NCBI RefSeq assembly: GCF_029909975.1
Contig: NZ_CP094516.1
Location: 310,001 to 374,000, forward strand
DNA length: 64,000 nt
From: Bradyrhizobium sp. ISRA430
GTDB taxonomy: Bacteria > Pseudomonadota > Alphaproteobacteria > Rhizobiales > Xanthobacteraceae
Direction of reading: 5' to 3'
The translations under genes and the position numbers were made by a program. Shown piece by piece: positions 26,841 through 36,435 of this stretch (position 1 is its first letter; each line of letters begins with the position of its first letter). Under the pieces are notes generated by a model. It was not told the DNA's origin. It made no database searches and saw only the letters and a list, made by a program, of their open reading frames with translations.

Positions 26841-26973
26841 TCAATCGATCTTGATCGCGGCTTTCTCGATCACGCTCTTCCAGCGCGTCGTCTCCGAGGC
26901 GACGTAGGCTGAGAGTTCCCGCGGGTCCTTCGCGGTCGCATCACGAGATGTCCTCCCTTGGCCTGCGGCAGCA
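26841..26973 (-). pseudogene. Broken TctC-type binding protein gene (internal deletion)
   Basis: Bases 26841-26935 are close to the 3' end of the intact TctC gene at 29578-30555. They encode 'KDPRELSAYVASETTRWKSV' then 'IEKAAIKID', where the intact copy has 'KDPQEFSAYIASETTRWKSV' then 'IEKAAIKLD'. Bases 26939-26971 match an internal part of the same gene (around 29887-29919). About 200 bases are missing between the two blocks and the frame is broken. The join lies at GCGGTCGC, a short sequence also present beside the internal block of the intact copy. It is in the same orientation as the intact copy. Confidence 0.75.
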
Positions 26974-26976
26974 CGA

Positions 26977-26993
26977 CCTAACATGATGTTAGG
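26977..26993. promoter_or_regulatory. 17-base perfect palindrome, candidate operator
   Basis: CCTAACAT-G-ATGTTAGG is a perfect palindrome about 185 bases upstream of the MFS transporter start and 4 bases past the TctC remnant. It has the size and symmetry of a dimeric repressor site (GntR or IclR type). The sequence after it (CATAACAGGGTAATTGTGTTAG) repeats parts of the arms. The regulator is not identified. Confidence 0.5.
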
Positions 26994-27177
26994 TTTCTCG
27001 CATAACAGGGTAATTGTGTTAGCTCGCGGAAAGCCTATTGTCGCGCCGAACCAGACAGGTCTCGGCAGTCGAACAGACGCGTGCGGAAAGTCCGCCGCGC
27101 GTTCCGACATTGCTGCCCAACATATCCATGAAGCCCGGTCACGGGACGCCAGCAAACAGGTTGGAGGAAACTTGCAG

Positions 27178-28575
27178 ATGACCACGGCTCGGGCGATCCA
27201 TGAGGTCGGTCAGTCCAAGAAAGCTGCTGCGAGCGGCTGGATCGGATCGGCGCTTGAATATTATGACTTCTTCATCTACGCGACCGCAGCGTCGCTGATC
27301 TTCCCGCAAATCTTCTTCCCGTCGGACAATCCCACCGTTGCCATCGTCGCATCACTGGCGACGTACGGTGTTGGATACGTGGCCCGGCCGATTGGTGCCT
27401 TCGTTCTCGGCCACTGGGGCGATACCCATGGCCGCAAAACAGTTCTTATCGTCTGCATGTTCCTGATGGGCATCTCGACGATGGCCGTCGGCATCCTGCC
27501 GACGTACCAACAGGTCGGCATCCTGGCGCCGACCCTTCTGGTCATCCTGCGTCTCGTGCAGGGCTTTGCCGTTGCCGGCGAAATCTCCGGCGCGAGCTCG
27601 ATGATCCTGGAGCATGCGCCATTCGGGCGGCGCGGATTCTATGCAAGCTTCGCGCTTCAGGGCGTGCAGGCCGGACAGATCCTTGCGGCGGCGGTCTTCC
27701 TGCCGCTGGCAGCCTACATGCCCACCGAAGCGTTCAATAGCTGGGGCTGGCGGATTCCCTTCCTGCTCAGCTTCTTCGTCATCGTCGCGGGCTACATCAT
27801 TCGCCGCGAAGTCGAAGAGACCCCCGCCTTTGCCAGGGAAGATGAGCGGGGAGAAACTCCGCGGGCTCCGATCATTCAGGCCATCAAGCTGAATTGGAAA
27901 GACATGCTCAGGGTTGTCTGCATGGCACTGATGAATGTCATTCCGGTCGTCGCGACGATCTTCGGCGCAGCTTATGCCGTCCAGTCTGCCTACGGCATCG
28001 GTTTCGCGAAGGACGTTTATTTGTGGATCCCGGTTCTCGGAAACATGCTGGCGGTATTCGTCATTCCCTTCGTCGGCAATCTGTCCGACAAGGTCGGTCG
28101 CAAGCCTCCGATCATCGTCGGTGCGCTCTGCTCCGGCTTGCTCGCATTCGGCTACCTCTATGCAATCAGCATCAAGAATGTGCCATTGGCGATCCTGTTG
28201 TCGCTCCTGATGTGGGGTGTCGTCTATCAGGGCTACAACGCGATCTTCCCGAGCTTCTATCCCGAGCTGTTTCCGACGCGAACCCGGGTTTCGGCGATGG
28301 CCATCTCGCAGAACATCGGAACGACTATCACGGCGCTGCTTCCCGCCCTGTTTGCGACTGTGGCGCCTCCCGGCTCGGCCAATATTCCGCTCACGGTGGG
28401 AGCGATCGCCTTCGGCATCACGGTCATTGCAGCCCTCGCAGCCGTAACTGCCAGGGAAACCTACCGGATCAGCATTGATGATCTCGGCGATCCGGGTGCA
28501 GTTCCGATGCCGAGGGCAGACTATGAGCGCAGGCGTGCGGAGACCGCAAACGCGACTGCCATTTCGCCGGCATGA
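27178..28575 (+). CDS. MFS transporter, metabolite:H+ symporter (MHS) family
   Basis: A 465-residue protein with 12 membrane segments; the start at 27178 is fixed by GGAGGAAA. It carries the MHS hallmarks: 'GWIGSALEYYDFFIYATAAS' in helix 1, 'GHWGDTHGRKTVLI' after helix 2, 'RLVQGFAVAGEISGASSM' in helix 4 and 'GNLSDKVGRKPPII' in the central loop. Relatives take up organic acids and betaines (ShiA, KgtP, ProP, PcaT). The BKACE gene follows 47 bases later, so the transporter probably imports that pathway's substrate. Confidence 0.9.
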   Translation: MTTARAIHEVGQSKKAAASGWIGSALEYYDFFIYATAASLIFPQIFFPSDNPTVAIVASLATYGVGYVARPIGAFVLGHWGDTHGRKTVLIVCMFLMGISTMAVGILPTYQQVGILAPTLLVILRLVQGFAVAGEISGASSMILEHAPFGRRGFYASFALQGVQAGQILAAAVFLPLAAYMPTEAFNSWGWRIPFLLSFFVIVAGYIIRREVEETPAFAREDERGETPRAPIIQAIKLNWKDMLRVVCMALMNVIPVVATIFGAAYAVQSAYGIGFAKDVYLWIPVLGNMLAVFVIPFVGNLSDKVGRKPPIIVGALCSGLLAFGYLYAISIKNVPLAILLSLLMWGVVYQGYNAIFPSFYPELFPTRTRVSAMAISQNIGTTITALLPALFATVAPPGSANIPLTVGAIAFGITVIAALAAVTARETYRISIDDLGDPGAVPMPRADYERRRAETANATAISPA

Positions 28576-28622
28576 TCGCGATCGTCGCCCGGCTGCACAT
28601 CGCTGACCCAAGGAGTTGAAGG

Positions 28623-29450
28623 ATGAACCCTGTTGTTGTTGCTGTCGCGATTACCGGTTCCGTTCCGCGCAAGAAAGACAATCCGGCAGTGCCGATCGCG
28701 CCGTCCGAGCAGATCGAGTCGACGCACGAGGCCTTCGAGGCCGGCGCGACCCTCGCGCATATTCACGTTCGAAATGATGACGAAACGCCATCCTCGAATC
28801 CCCAGCGCTTTGCGGAGGTGCAGGAGGGTATCAAGAAGCATTGTCCGGGCATGATCGTTCAGTTCTCGACTGGAGGGCGCGGCCGCGATCCGTCGGCGCG
28901 CGGGTCGGCGCTCTATCTGAAGCCCGACATGGCGTCTCTGTCGACCGGATCGGTGAACTTTCCGACCATTGTCTACGAAAACAGCGCTGCCCTGGTCGAG
29001 CAGCTCGCCACCGGCATGAAGGCAGGCGGCATCCGTCCCGAGATCGAGATCTTCGATCTGTCGCACCTGCATGGCGCCCGCCGCCTGATCGAGGCGGGAC
29101 TGATCGATGAGCATCCCCACGTGCAGTTCGTGATGGGCGTCAAGAACGCAATGCCGGCGGACGAGTATGTCCTCGACATCCTTCTGGGGGAGCTCAAGCG
29201 GCTGATGCCGAAATCGACCTGGACCGCGGCGGGGATCGGGCGCCACCAGGCTGAAGTCATGGGCTGGGCGTTGTCGCGGGGAGCCGATGCGGTTCGCACC
29301 GGGCTCGAGGACAATATCAGGATCGACAAGGATCGCCTGGCCAGAAGCAACGCGGAGCTCGTGGCCCTTGCTTGCGAGGCGGTCGCGCGTGACGGCCGAC
29401 ACGTCGCCACCCCGGCCGAGGCGCGATCGGCGCTCAGAATTGCAGGGTAG
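28623..29450 (+). CDS. Beta-keto acid cleavage enzyme (BKACE, DUF849)
   Basis: A 275-residue TIM-barrel protein with AAGGAG before the ATG. It keeps the zinc site of the family: His46 and His48 in 'LAHIHVRND' and Glu229 in 'GLEDN'. BKACE enzymes take a beta-keto acid plus acetyl-CoA and give acetoacetate plus a new acyl-CoA; the founding member cleaves 3-keto-5-aminohexanoate. Side-chain pocket residues set the substrate and cannot be read reliably by eye. It is coupled with the MFS transporter upstream. A second BKACE gene lies at 46823. Confidence 0.85.
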   Translation: MNPVVVAVAITGSVPRKKDNPAVPIAPSEQIESTHEAFEAGATLAHIHVRNDDETPSSNPQRFAEVQEGIKKHCPGMIVQFSTGGRGRDPSARGSALYLKPDMASLSTGSVNFPTIVYENSAALVEQLATGMKAGGIRPEIEIFDLSHLHGARRLIEAGLIDEHPHVQFVMGVKNAMPADEYVLDILLGELKRLMPKSTWTAAGIGRHQAEVMGWALSRGADAVRTGLEDNIRIDKDRLARSNAELVALACEAVARDGRHVATPAEARSALRIAG

Positions 29451-29511
29451 GGCGCGCGGCGAGGGCAACGATCAGGTTCGCTGTTCGCCGCCCGCGAGGG
29501 CTTGAGGCGCT

Positions 29512-29538
29512 CCAGTTGCGCATTGTCATGCGCACTGG
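29512..29538. terminator. Hairpin between convergent genes
   Basis: CCAGTTGCGCAT, loop TGTC, ATGCGCACTGG: an 11-base-pair stem with a single bulge, extended by CTC/GAG pairing outside. It lies between the BKACE stop at 29450 and the TctC stop at 29578, so it could end both transcripts. There is no T-tract. Confidence 0.45.
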
Positions 29539-29577
29539 CTGGAGGCTACGACAGCCGACGCTGCCGAGCACCTCCAA

Positions 29578-30555
29578 TCAATCCAGTTTGATCGCAGCCT
29601 TCTCGATCACGCTCTTCCAGCGCGTCGTTTCCGACGCGATGTAGGCGGAGAATTCCTGCGGGTCCTTTGCGACCGCGATGGCGCCGAGCTCGGCCATCTT
29701 TGCCACCGTTTCCGGCTGCTTCATGAACGTGCGGATTTCCTCCGCGAGCTTGTCGACGACCGGCTTCGGCGTGCCTGCCGGCACCAGGAAGCCGTGCCAA
29801 GCCACCGCTTCGAAGCCCGGCAGGAATTCGCTCATTGCGGGTAGCTGTGGATCGAAGGCGGCGCGCTCCGGCGTTGCGGTCGCCAGCATCACGAGATGTC
29901 CTTCCTTGGCCTGCGGCAGTAGCAGCGGCACGTTGTCGAAGGCGAGGTCGATCTGGCCGCTCAAAAGATCGGTCAGCATCTGGCTCGATCCCTTGTAGGG
30001 CACGTGAACCATCTGCGTTCCCGTCATCTGCTGGAACAGCTCGCCGGCGAGATGCTGCGAGGTGCCGACGCCGGCCGAGCCGAACGAGACCTTGTTCGGA
30101 TTGGCCTTGAGATAGGCGATCAATTCCGGCACCGACTTCACCTTGAGCTTGGCCGGATTGACGACGAGAACGTTGGGCACGACGCTGATCTGCGCGACCG
30201 GGATCAGGTCCTTGTCGGGCCGGTACGACAGCTTCTCGCCATAGAGCGTCGGGTTGATCGACAGCGCCGAGGTGCTGGCAAGGCCGATCGTCGCGCCGTC
30301 AGGCGCCGCACGCGCCAGCCGCGTCACGCCGAGGATGCTTCCGGCGCCGCCGACATTCTCGACTACGAACGTGCCGCCCCAGGTCTTTTGCAGATGCGAT
30401 GACACCATGCGTGCGAAGATGTCGGCGGTCCCGCCCGCGGAAAACGGCACGATGACCGAAACGGGCTTGCTCGGATAGTTGTCCTGCGCCTGCACCGGTG
30501 CAATCGCCGTCACGGCGCATAGCGCGGCCGCCGCCAGAAATGCTCTGCGTTTCAT
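29578..30555 (-). CDS. TctC-family tripartite tricarboxylate transporter binding protein (orphan)
   Basis: A 325-residue periplasmic protein with GGGAGAG before the ATG. Residues 1-23 are a Sec signal peptide ending APVQAQ. The mature part is classic TctC: 'YPSKPVSVIVPFSAGGTADI', 'VENVGGAGSILG', 'VPYKGSSQMLTDLLSGQID', 'ETTRWKSVIEKAAIKLD'. TctC proteins capture small carboxylates for the TctAB carrier, but no tctA or tctB gene lies nearby. This is common in Bradyrhizobiaceae and Burkholderiales, where such binding proteins are numerous. It is the last gene of the six-gene acid-sugar operon, 47 bases after the alcohol dehydrogenase gene. Confidence 0.9.
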   Translation of the reverse strand: MKRRAFLAAAALCAVTAIAPVQAQDNYPSKPVSVIVPFSAGGTADIFARMVSSHLQKTWGGTFVVENVGGAGSILGVTRLARAAPDGATIGLASTSALSINPTLYGEKLSYRPDKDLIPVAQISVVPNVLVVNPAKLKVKSVPELIAYLKANPNKVSFGSAGVGTSQHLAGELFQQMTGTQMVHVPYKGSSQMLTDLLSGQIDLAFDNVPLLLPQAKEGHLVMLATATPERAAFDPQLPAMSEFLPGFEAVAWHGFLVPAGTPKPVVDKLAEEIRTFMKQPETVAKMAELGAIAVAKDPQEFSAYIASETTRWKSVIEKAAIKLD

Positions 30556-30602
30556 AGTCTCTCCCTTGTCTTGATGGTTGGAAAACCTCGCGCGCGAGCC
30601 GT

Positions 30603-31733
30603 TCAGAACGCGGCTTCGTACATGGCTAGAATCTCGTCCTTGCCGAGATCGCGCGGATTGTTGTCGAGCAGGCGGCGAATGGCGTGCGCTTCGGTTGCCA
30701 TCGACGTGAGGTCCTCGCGCGGCACGCCGACCGCGGAGAGCCGCATCTCGATGCCGAGGCCGGCGCAGTAGCGGTAGGTGGCATCGAACGCCGCACGCGG
30801 ATCGTCGGTCGCTTCCAGCCCGAGCGCCTTCAGCACCTCGCACGTCTTGTCGCGCACCGCCGGCATGTTGAAGGCAAGCGTATGCGGAAAGATCAGCGCG
30901 CAGGCGAGGCCATGGGCGATGTGGTGGCGCGTGCCGAGCGGATAGGCGACCGCGTGCCCGGCCGTAGTGTTGACCGGACCGAGGCAGAAGCCGCCATAGA
31001 GCGAGGCCAGCGACAGGCCCGCGCGCGCCTCGCGGTCCGAACCGTCCGTGACGGCGCGGCGGAGAAAGCGGCCGACGAGACGGATGCCTTCGATGGCGTA
31101 GAGATCGATGGCGGGATGTGCCTTGCGGCTGGTGAAGGCCTCGACGCAATGCGCCAGCGCATCGACGCCGGTCGCCGCGGTGACCTGCGGCGGAACGGTC
31201 ATGGTGAGATCCGGATCGACCACTGCGAGATCGGCAAGCATGAAGCGGCTTTGCACCGCGAGCTTGTTCTCGGTGGCGGGGTCGGTGACCAGCGCACGGA
31301 TGCCGCCCTCGCTGCCGGTGCCCGACGTGGTCGGCACCTGCACCAGGAAGACGTCACGGGACGCGACCTTGTCGGGACCGACGACATCGACGAGCTTCTG
31401 CCGGCCGCCTCCGAGCACGGCGACGAGCTTGGCAACATCCATCGCACTGCCGCCGCCGAAGCCGACCACGAGATCAGGGCTGGCCGTCTTTGCGACCGCC
31501 AGCGCCTTCTCCAGGTTCGGAATGTCCGGCTCCGGCTTGACCTCGCCGAACACGCTGACCTCGCCGGGTAGGCCGAGCACGTCGACACGCGCGGCGTTGA
31601 AGGCGTCGGCGATGACGAGCGGGCGTCTCGCGCCGTTCTCACGCGCGAACTGCGCCACGCGCGCGATCGTTCCGGAGCCGAACGCGACGATCTCGGGCTG
31701 GATCAGCTCGATGGGGGCGGCAAGCGTGGTCAT
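30603..31733 (-). CDS. Iron-containing alcohol dehydrogenase
   Basis: 376 residues from ATG at 31733 (an ATG at 31748 is also open). Group III dehydrogenase features: 'GFGGGSAMDVAK' (91-102, NAD-binding), 'PTTSGTGSEGG' (134-144), and metal ligands Asp191 and His195 in 'DALAHCVEAF', His260 in 'TTAGHAVAYP' and His274 in 'IAHGLACALIFPH'. These enzymes interconvert hydroxy and oxo groups; relatives include maleylacetate reductase and hydroxyacid-oxoacid transhydrogenase. In this operon it probably oxidises a hydroxy acid or reduces an aldehyde produced by the aldolase-like enzyme. Confidence 0.85.
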   Translation of the reverse strand: MTTLAAPIELIQPEIVAFGSGTIARVAQFARENGARRPLVIADAFNAARVDVLGLPGEVSVFGEVKPEPDIPNLEKALAVAKTASPDLVVGFGGGSAMDVAKLVAVLGGGRQKLVDVVGPDKVASRDVFLVQVPTTSGTGSEGGIRALVTDPATENKLAVQSRFMLADLAVVDPDLTMTVPPQVTAATGVDALAHCVEAFTSRKAHPAIDLYAIEGIRLVGRFLRRAVTDGSDREARAGLSLASLYGGFCLGPVNTTAGHAVAYPLGTRHHIAHGLACALIFPHTLAFNMPAVRDKTCEVLKALGLEATDDPRAAFDATYRYCAGLGIEMRLSAVGVPREDLTSMATEAHAIRRLLDNNPRDLGKDEILAMYEAAF

Positions 31734-31772
31734 GGTGTCTCGTTCCAAAGCTGTGATGATGGCCGCGCGCGA

Positions 31773-32803
<1,031 letters not shown>

Positions 32804-32807
<4 letters not shown>

Positions 32808-33928
32808 GAGGCGTGTCTCTCGATGAGCAGATGATTTTCCTGGAGCAGATGTCGCCAGAGGTCTGGCGCACCGAAGGCGCCCGACTTCGATATCACCTCG
32901 ACGCCGTCCCAGCGCCCGCCTTGAAGCAGCGAGCGGGGCAGGCCGGGAACGATACGCCCGGTGACCTTGAGCGCGCCCGCGCCGAGCGCAAGGCAGACGG
33001 CCTTCAAGGTCTCGCCGCCCGCCACGATCAGCGTGCCCGGCGGGTCGAGCGCGGATGTCAGTGCGGTCAGTTCGCGCGCGATCCGCTTTGCCGCTTCGCC
33101 GCGGGACAGGTTTGGCGCGAGGTCGAAGCGCACCATGGCCACGCGATCATGCGCCAGCTTGCGGCGGACGATGTCGGCACTGTCGGTGTCCCGATCGCTG
33201 AGCGCCACGACGGCGGGACCGCAGGCGTCGAGCTGCGCTGCCGTCGCTCGCTGATCCGAGCCGAACAATCCCAGCACCGGCGTGCGCAATGTCTGCGATG
33301 CGACGGCGGAATGGCCGCGCGTGAGCGCGCCGGCAAGACCGCCGCTGCCGCACCAGAGGACCGGAAAGGGCGCCTGCCGGCCGATCGCGGCCACCCGGTC
33401 GAGATCGGCATCGCTCTCGGCGTCGAAGACATGGATGCCTTCCGTCAACGGCGCATCGCGCCGCCCGGTGCGGGCCTGCAAGCCTTGCGCCGCGAGCTGC
33501 GCCAGAAGGCTGTCGCCGACGGGAGACCAGCGGCCATCCGGCCCCAGTGCGAACTGCTGGCCGCCTTTCGTGCGCCGCCCCTGATAGGCGAAAGCGGGCG
33601 CAACGATGCAGGCTGTCCAGCTTCCAGCGCGCAATGTTGCGGCGAGCTCGGCCGCCCATGCGCCGCGCAACAGGCTGTCGACCTTCTTGTAGGCGATCCC
33701 GGCTCCGCCAAGGATCGGCGCTAGCCGCTCGACGATCGCAACGCTGTCGGCAAGGTTGCGCTCGCGGGTTCCGCTGTCGATCGCGAGGCATGAGGGCAGG
33801 GCGCTCGGCGGCGCATCGGCCCAGATCACATCGAACGGCCCGCACAGGCCGACGAACTCGGCGGCCGTATCCAGCGCGCCGGTAAGGTCGTCGGCAAGGA
33901 GGCGTAAGGATGTCATGTTGGACGACAT
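32804..33928 (-). CDS. DUF1537 four-carbon acid-sugar kinase
   Basis: About 374 residues from ATG at 33928 (33916 and 33943 also possible). The N-terminal 'LRLLADDLTGALDTAAEF' is the diagnostic DUF1537 sugar-binding motif, followed by 'KKVDSLLRGAWAAEL' and 'VAPAFAYQGRRT'. The C-terminal nucleotide-binding half has 'GTLIVAGGETLKAVCLALGA' and 'GLPRSLLQGG'. The family phosphorylates D-threonate, D- or L-erythronate and similar acids at the 4-hydroxyl. Coupling to PdxA2 points to a threonate-type substrate. Confidence 0.85.
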
Positions 33929-33950
33929 GAGCGGTTCCGGCATCTGTAGT

Positions 33951-35384
33951 CTAACCGTCCGCGAAGATCTTGCCAGGGTTCATGATATCGGCGGGATCGA
34001 GCAGGGCCTTGATCTCTTTCATCAGCTCGATCTCGAGTGGATCGGTCACCCGCGCGAGCCGGCTGCGATTGGTGATGCCGATGCCGTGCTCGGCGCTGAT
34101 CGCGCCGCCTTGCGCGGCGGTCTCGTCGTCGACGATTTCGTTGATCTCGCGCACCAGCGCCGCGGTCTGCTCGGCGTTTTCGCAGCGGGTGCGATCGAGG
34201 ATCGCGATGATATGGATGTTGCCGTCGCCGATATGGCCGTGCATGACGACGCGGGCGTGCGGCACCGCCGCCACGATCCGCCGCTCGACATTGGTGGCAA
34301 ACGCGGCCTGCCGTTCCAGCGGAACGGCGCTGTCATGCGACACCACGTAGCCGCTGCGCTTGTTGCCCTCGGAGACACTGTGCCGCACCGCCCAGATCGC
34401 CTTGGCCTGCGCTTCGCTGGATGCCACGATGGCGTCCTTGATCAGGCCGTCGTCGAACGCCTGCGCCAGGACGGCCTCCAGCGGCGTATGCAGGTCGACG
34501 CCGGCAAGCGAGTCCGTGAGCTCGATGATGAGATACCAGGGCGTGTCGAGCGCGAACGGGACGGTGACGTCAGGCACGGTCTCGGCGATCACCTCGATCT
34601 GACTGCGCGACATGATCTCGAGGCTGCCGAGCCGGTCGCCGACGGTGCCCCGCAGCCGTTGCATCACCTGCAACGCCTGCTCGACGTCCTGCAGCTTCAA
34701 CAGCGCCAGCGCCGAGCTGCGCCGCGGCGCGAACAGTTTCAGCACGGCCGCGGTGATGATGCCGAGCGTGCCCTCCGCGCCGATGAAGAGCTGCTTGAGG
34801 TCGTAGCCGGTGTTGTCCTTGCGCAGCGCGCGCAAGCCGTTGAACACCCGGCCATCGGGCAGCACGGCCTCGAGCCCGAGCACCAGCTCGCGGGTCGGGC
34901 CATAGCGCAGCACCGCGGTGCCGCCGGCATTGGTCGAAATGTTGCCGCCGATCTGGCAGCTCCCTTCCGCGCCGAGGCTCAGGGGAAAGTAGCGGTCGGC
35001 CGCGGCGGCTGCAGCCTGAATCTCCGCAAGGATGCAGCCGGCTTCGACCGTGATGGAATTGGCGAGCGGGCTGACCTTGCGGATGCGGCGCATCCGGTCG
35101 AGCCTGATCACGACGTTTCGCGGGCTGGAATCCGGCGTCGCAGCGCCGCACATGCCGGTATTGCCGCCCTGCGGGACGATGGCGATACCGCGCTCGGCGC
35201 ATAGTTTCACGACGCCGGCGACTTCCTGTGTCGAGCCCGGCTTGACCACGGCGAGGGCTTTGCCGCGATAGCGGCCGCGCCAATCGACGACATAGGGGTC
35301 CTGGTCGTGGCCGGGCGCGATGACGTGACGGTCGCCGACCACCGCTGCGAGATCATCCAGCAAGCGATCGTCGGTCACATCCAT
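33951..35384 (-). CDS. FAD-linked 2-hydroxyacid dehydrogenase (GlcD/D2HGDH type)
   Basis: A 477-residue protein of the VAO family. The FAD-binding PCMH domain spans about 40-220 ('VVKPGSTQEVAGVVKLCAER', 'PQGGNTGMCGAATPD', 'SLGAEGSCQIGGNISTNAGG', 'FIGAEGTLGIITAAVL'). The C-terminal half has 'HGHIGDGNIHI' and 'ISAEHGIGITNRSRL', metal- and substrate-site segments of D-2-hydroxyglutarate and D-lactate dehydrogenases, and ends 'LDPADIMNPGKIF'. It oxidises a D-2-hydroxy acid to the 2-oxo acid. Its ATG shares a base with the stop of the aldolase-like gene (TGATG), so the two are coupled. Confidence 0.9.
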   Translation of the reverse strand: MDVTDDRLLDDLAAVVGDRHVIAPGHDQDPYVVDWRGRYRGKALAVVKPGSTQEVAGVVKLCAERGIAIVPQGGNTGMCGAATPDSSPRNVVIRLDRMRRIRKVSPLANSITVEAGCILAEIQAAAAAADRYFPLSLGAEGSCQIGGNISTNAGGTAVLRYGPTRELVLGLEAVLPDGRVFNGLRALRKDNTGYDLKQLFIGAEGTLGIITAAVLKLFAPRRSSALALLKLQDVEQALQVMQRLRGTVGDRLGSLEIMSRSQIEVIAETVPDVTVPFALDTPWYLIIELTDSLAGVDLHTPLEAVLAQAFDDGLIKDAIVASSEAQAKAIWAVRHSVSEGNKRSGYVVSHDSAVPLERQAAFATNVERRIVAAVPHARVVMHGHIGDGNIHIIAILDRTRCENAEQTAALVREINEIVDDETAAQGGAISAEHGIGITNRSRLARVTDPLEIELMKEIKALLDPADIMNPGKIFADG

Positions 35385-36289
35385 CAGACGGATTCCGTGA
35401 GCGCGGTGCCGGCCGCGAGCAGCTTGTCGATATTCTCCTGCGGCAGCGGCAACAGCGGCGGCCGAACCCTGCGCCAGCCGTCACGGCCGGTTCTCTGGGC
35501 GAGGAGCACCTTGAGCGAAGCGATCTGCGGAAACAGCGATGCACGCTCGCGCGCCTTGATGATGCGGTTTTGTGCGGCCTCCAGTGCCGCATCGCCGTCG
35601 TTGAAATGACGCAACACGTAGGCGAGATCGCGCGCGACCAGGTTAGAGGTCGCGGTGATGCAGCCCGCGCCGCCATTCCTGAGCAGCGGAAGCAGCAGCG
35701 GATCGGCACCGGCGAGGACGGCGAGGCCGGGGAATTTCTCGATCATCGCCGTCATGTTGGTGAAGTCGCCGGAGGAGTCCTTGATGCCGACGAAGACCGC
35801 CGGATACTGCGCGCGCAGCCGCGCGATCACGGCGTGCGAGATCGGTTGATGTGACATCTGCGGAATGTGATAGAGCACGACCTTGAGCCGCGGATCGGCG
35901 ATACGCTGCACGATCTCGCTGTAGGAGGCATAGACGCCGTCGTCGGAAACGTCCTTGTAGTAGAAGGGTGGCAGCATCACGACGGTGCCGACCCCGAGCG
36001 ACAAGGCGTGGCGGGTCAGATCGATGGTCTCGGTCAGCGCCGCAACGCCGGTCCCCGGCAGTAGTTGCGAGGGCGTAATGCCGGCCTTGACGGCGCTTTC
36101 GAGCAGCGCCCGCCGCTCCGCGCCCGAGAATGAATTGGCTTCCCCGGTGGTACCGAGCAGCGCAATGCCGTCGCAGCCTTCGTCGAGCAGATGGCGGCAA
36201 TGACCGGCGAAAGCGCCGAGGTCCGGAGTCAGATCCGCATTGAGCGGCGTCAGCGCCGCGCAGAATACGCCTTTGGGCTGAAGGTCCAC
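35384..36289 (-). CDS. DapA-superfamily (dihydrodipicolinate synthase-like) aldolase/lyase
   Basis: 301 residues from a GTG at 36289, fixed by GGAGGAG 6 bases upstream; the open frame reaches back to 36487 without a site. It is a DHDPS-type TIM barrel: 'GVFCAALTPLNADLTPDLGA', 'GIALLGTTGEANSFSGAERR' (GTTGE), 'PPFYYKDVSDDG', the Tyr of 'LYHIPQMSH' and the Schiff-base Lys of 'VGIKDSSGDFTNM'. Members away from lysine genes are usually sugar-acid or 2-oxo acid aldolases. It is first in the six-gene operon and faces the IclR regulator. Confidence 0.85.
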   Translation of the reverse strand: MDLQPKGVFCAALTPLNADLTPDLGAFAGHCRHLLDEGCDGIALLGTTGEANSFSGAERRALLESAVKAGITPSQLLPGTGVAALTETIDLTRHALSLGVGTVVMLPPFYYKDVSDDGVYASYSEIVQRIADPRLKVVLYHIPQMSHQPISHAVIARLRAQYPAVFVGIKDSSGDFTNMTAMIEKFPGLAVLAGADPLLLPLLRNGGAGCITATSNLVARDLAYVLRHFNDGDAALEAAQNRIIKARERASLFPQIASLKVLLAQRTGRDGWRRVRPPLLPLPQENIDKLLAAGTALTESV

Positions 36290-36338
36290 GGGGGCTCCTC
36301 CGATGCGCCGCTTCCGTTCTTGTGTTGATCGGAATGCG

Positions 36339-36348
36339 AACAATTGTT
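36339..36348. promoter_or_regulatory. Candidate operator between the aldolase operon and iclR
   Basis: AACAATTGTT is a perfect 10-base palindrome in an AT-rich patch between the divergent GTG at 36289 and the IclR gene. The position suits a site for the divergent IclR regulator, which often controls both its own gene and the neighbour. The palindrome is short, so chance is not excluded. Confidence 0.4.
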
Positions 36349-36435
36349 GCTGATTTCGCTTTTTGTAGGGCGATCGCCACCTTGCGTCAAGCGAGGGAGA
36401 ATTCCATTTCGCAGGTATCGTTGCGTCTGCTACCA

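Noticed and set aside
27352..28611. 419-codon open frame on the - strand
   Set aside because: Antisense to a clear MFS transporter with conserved motifs.
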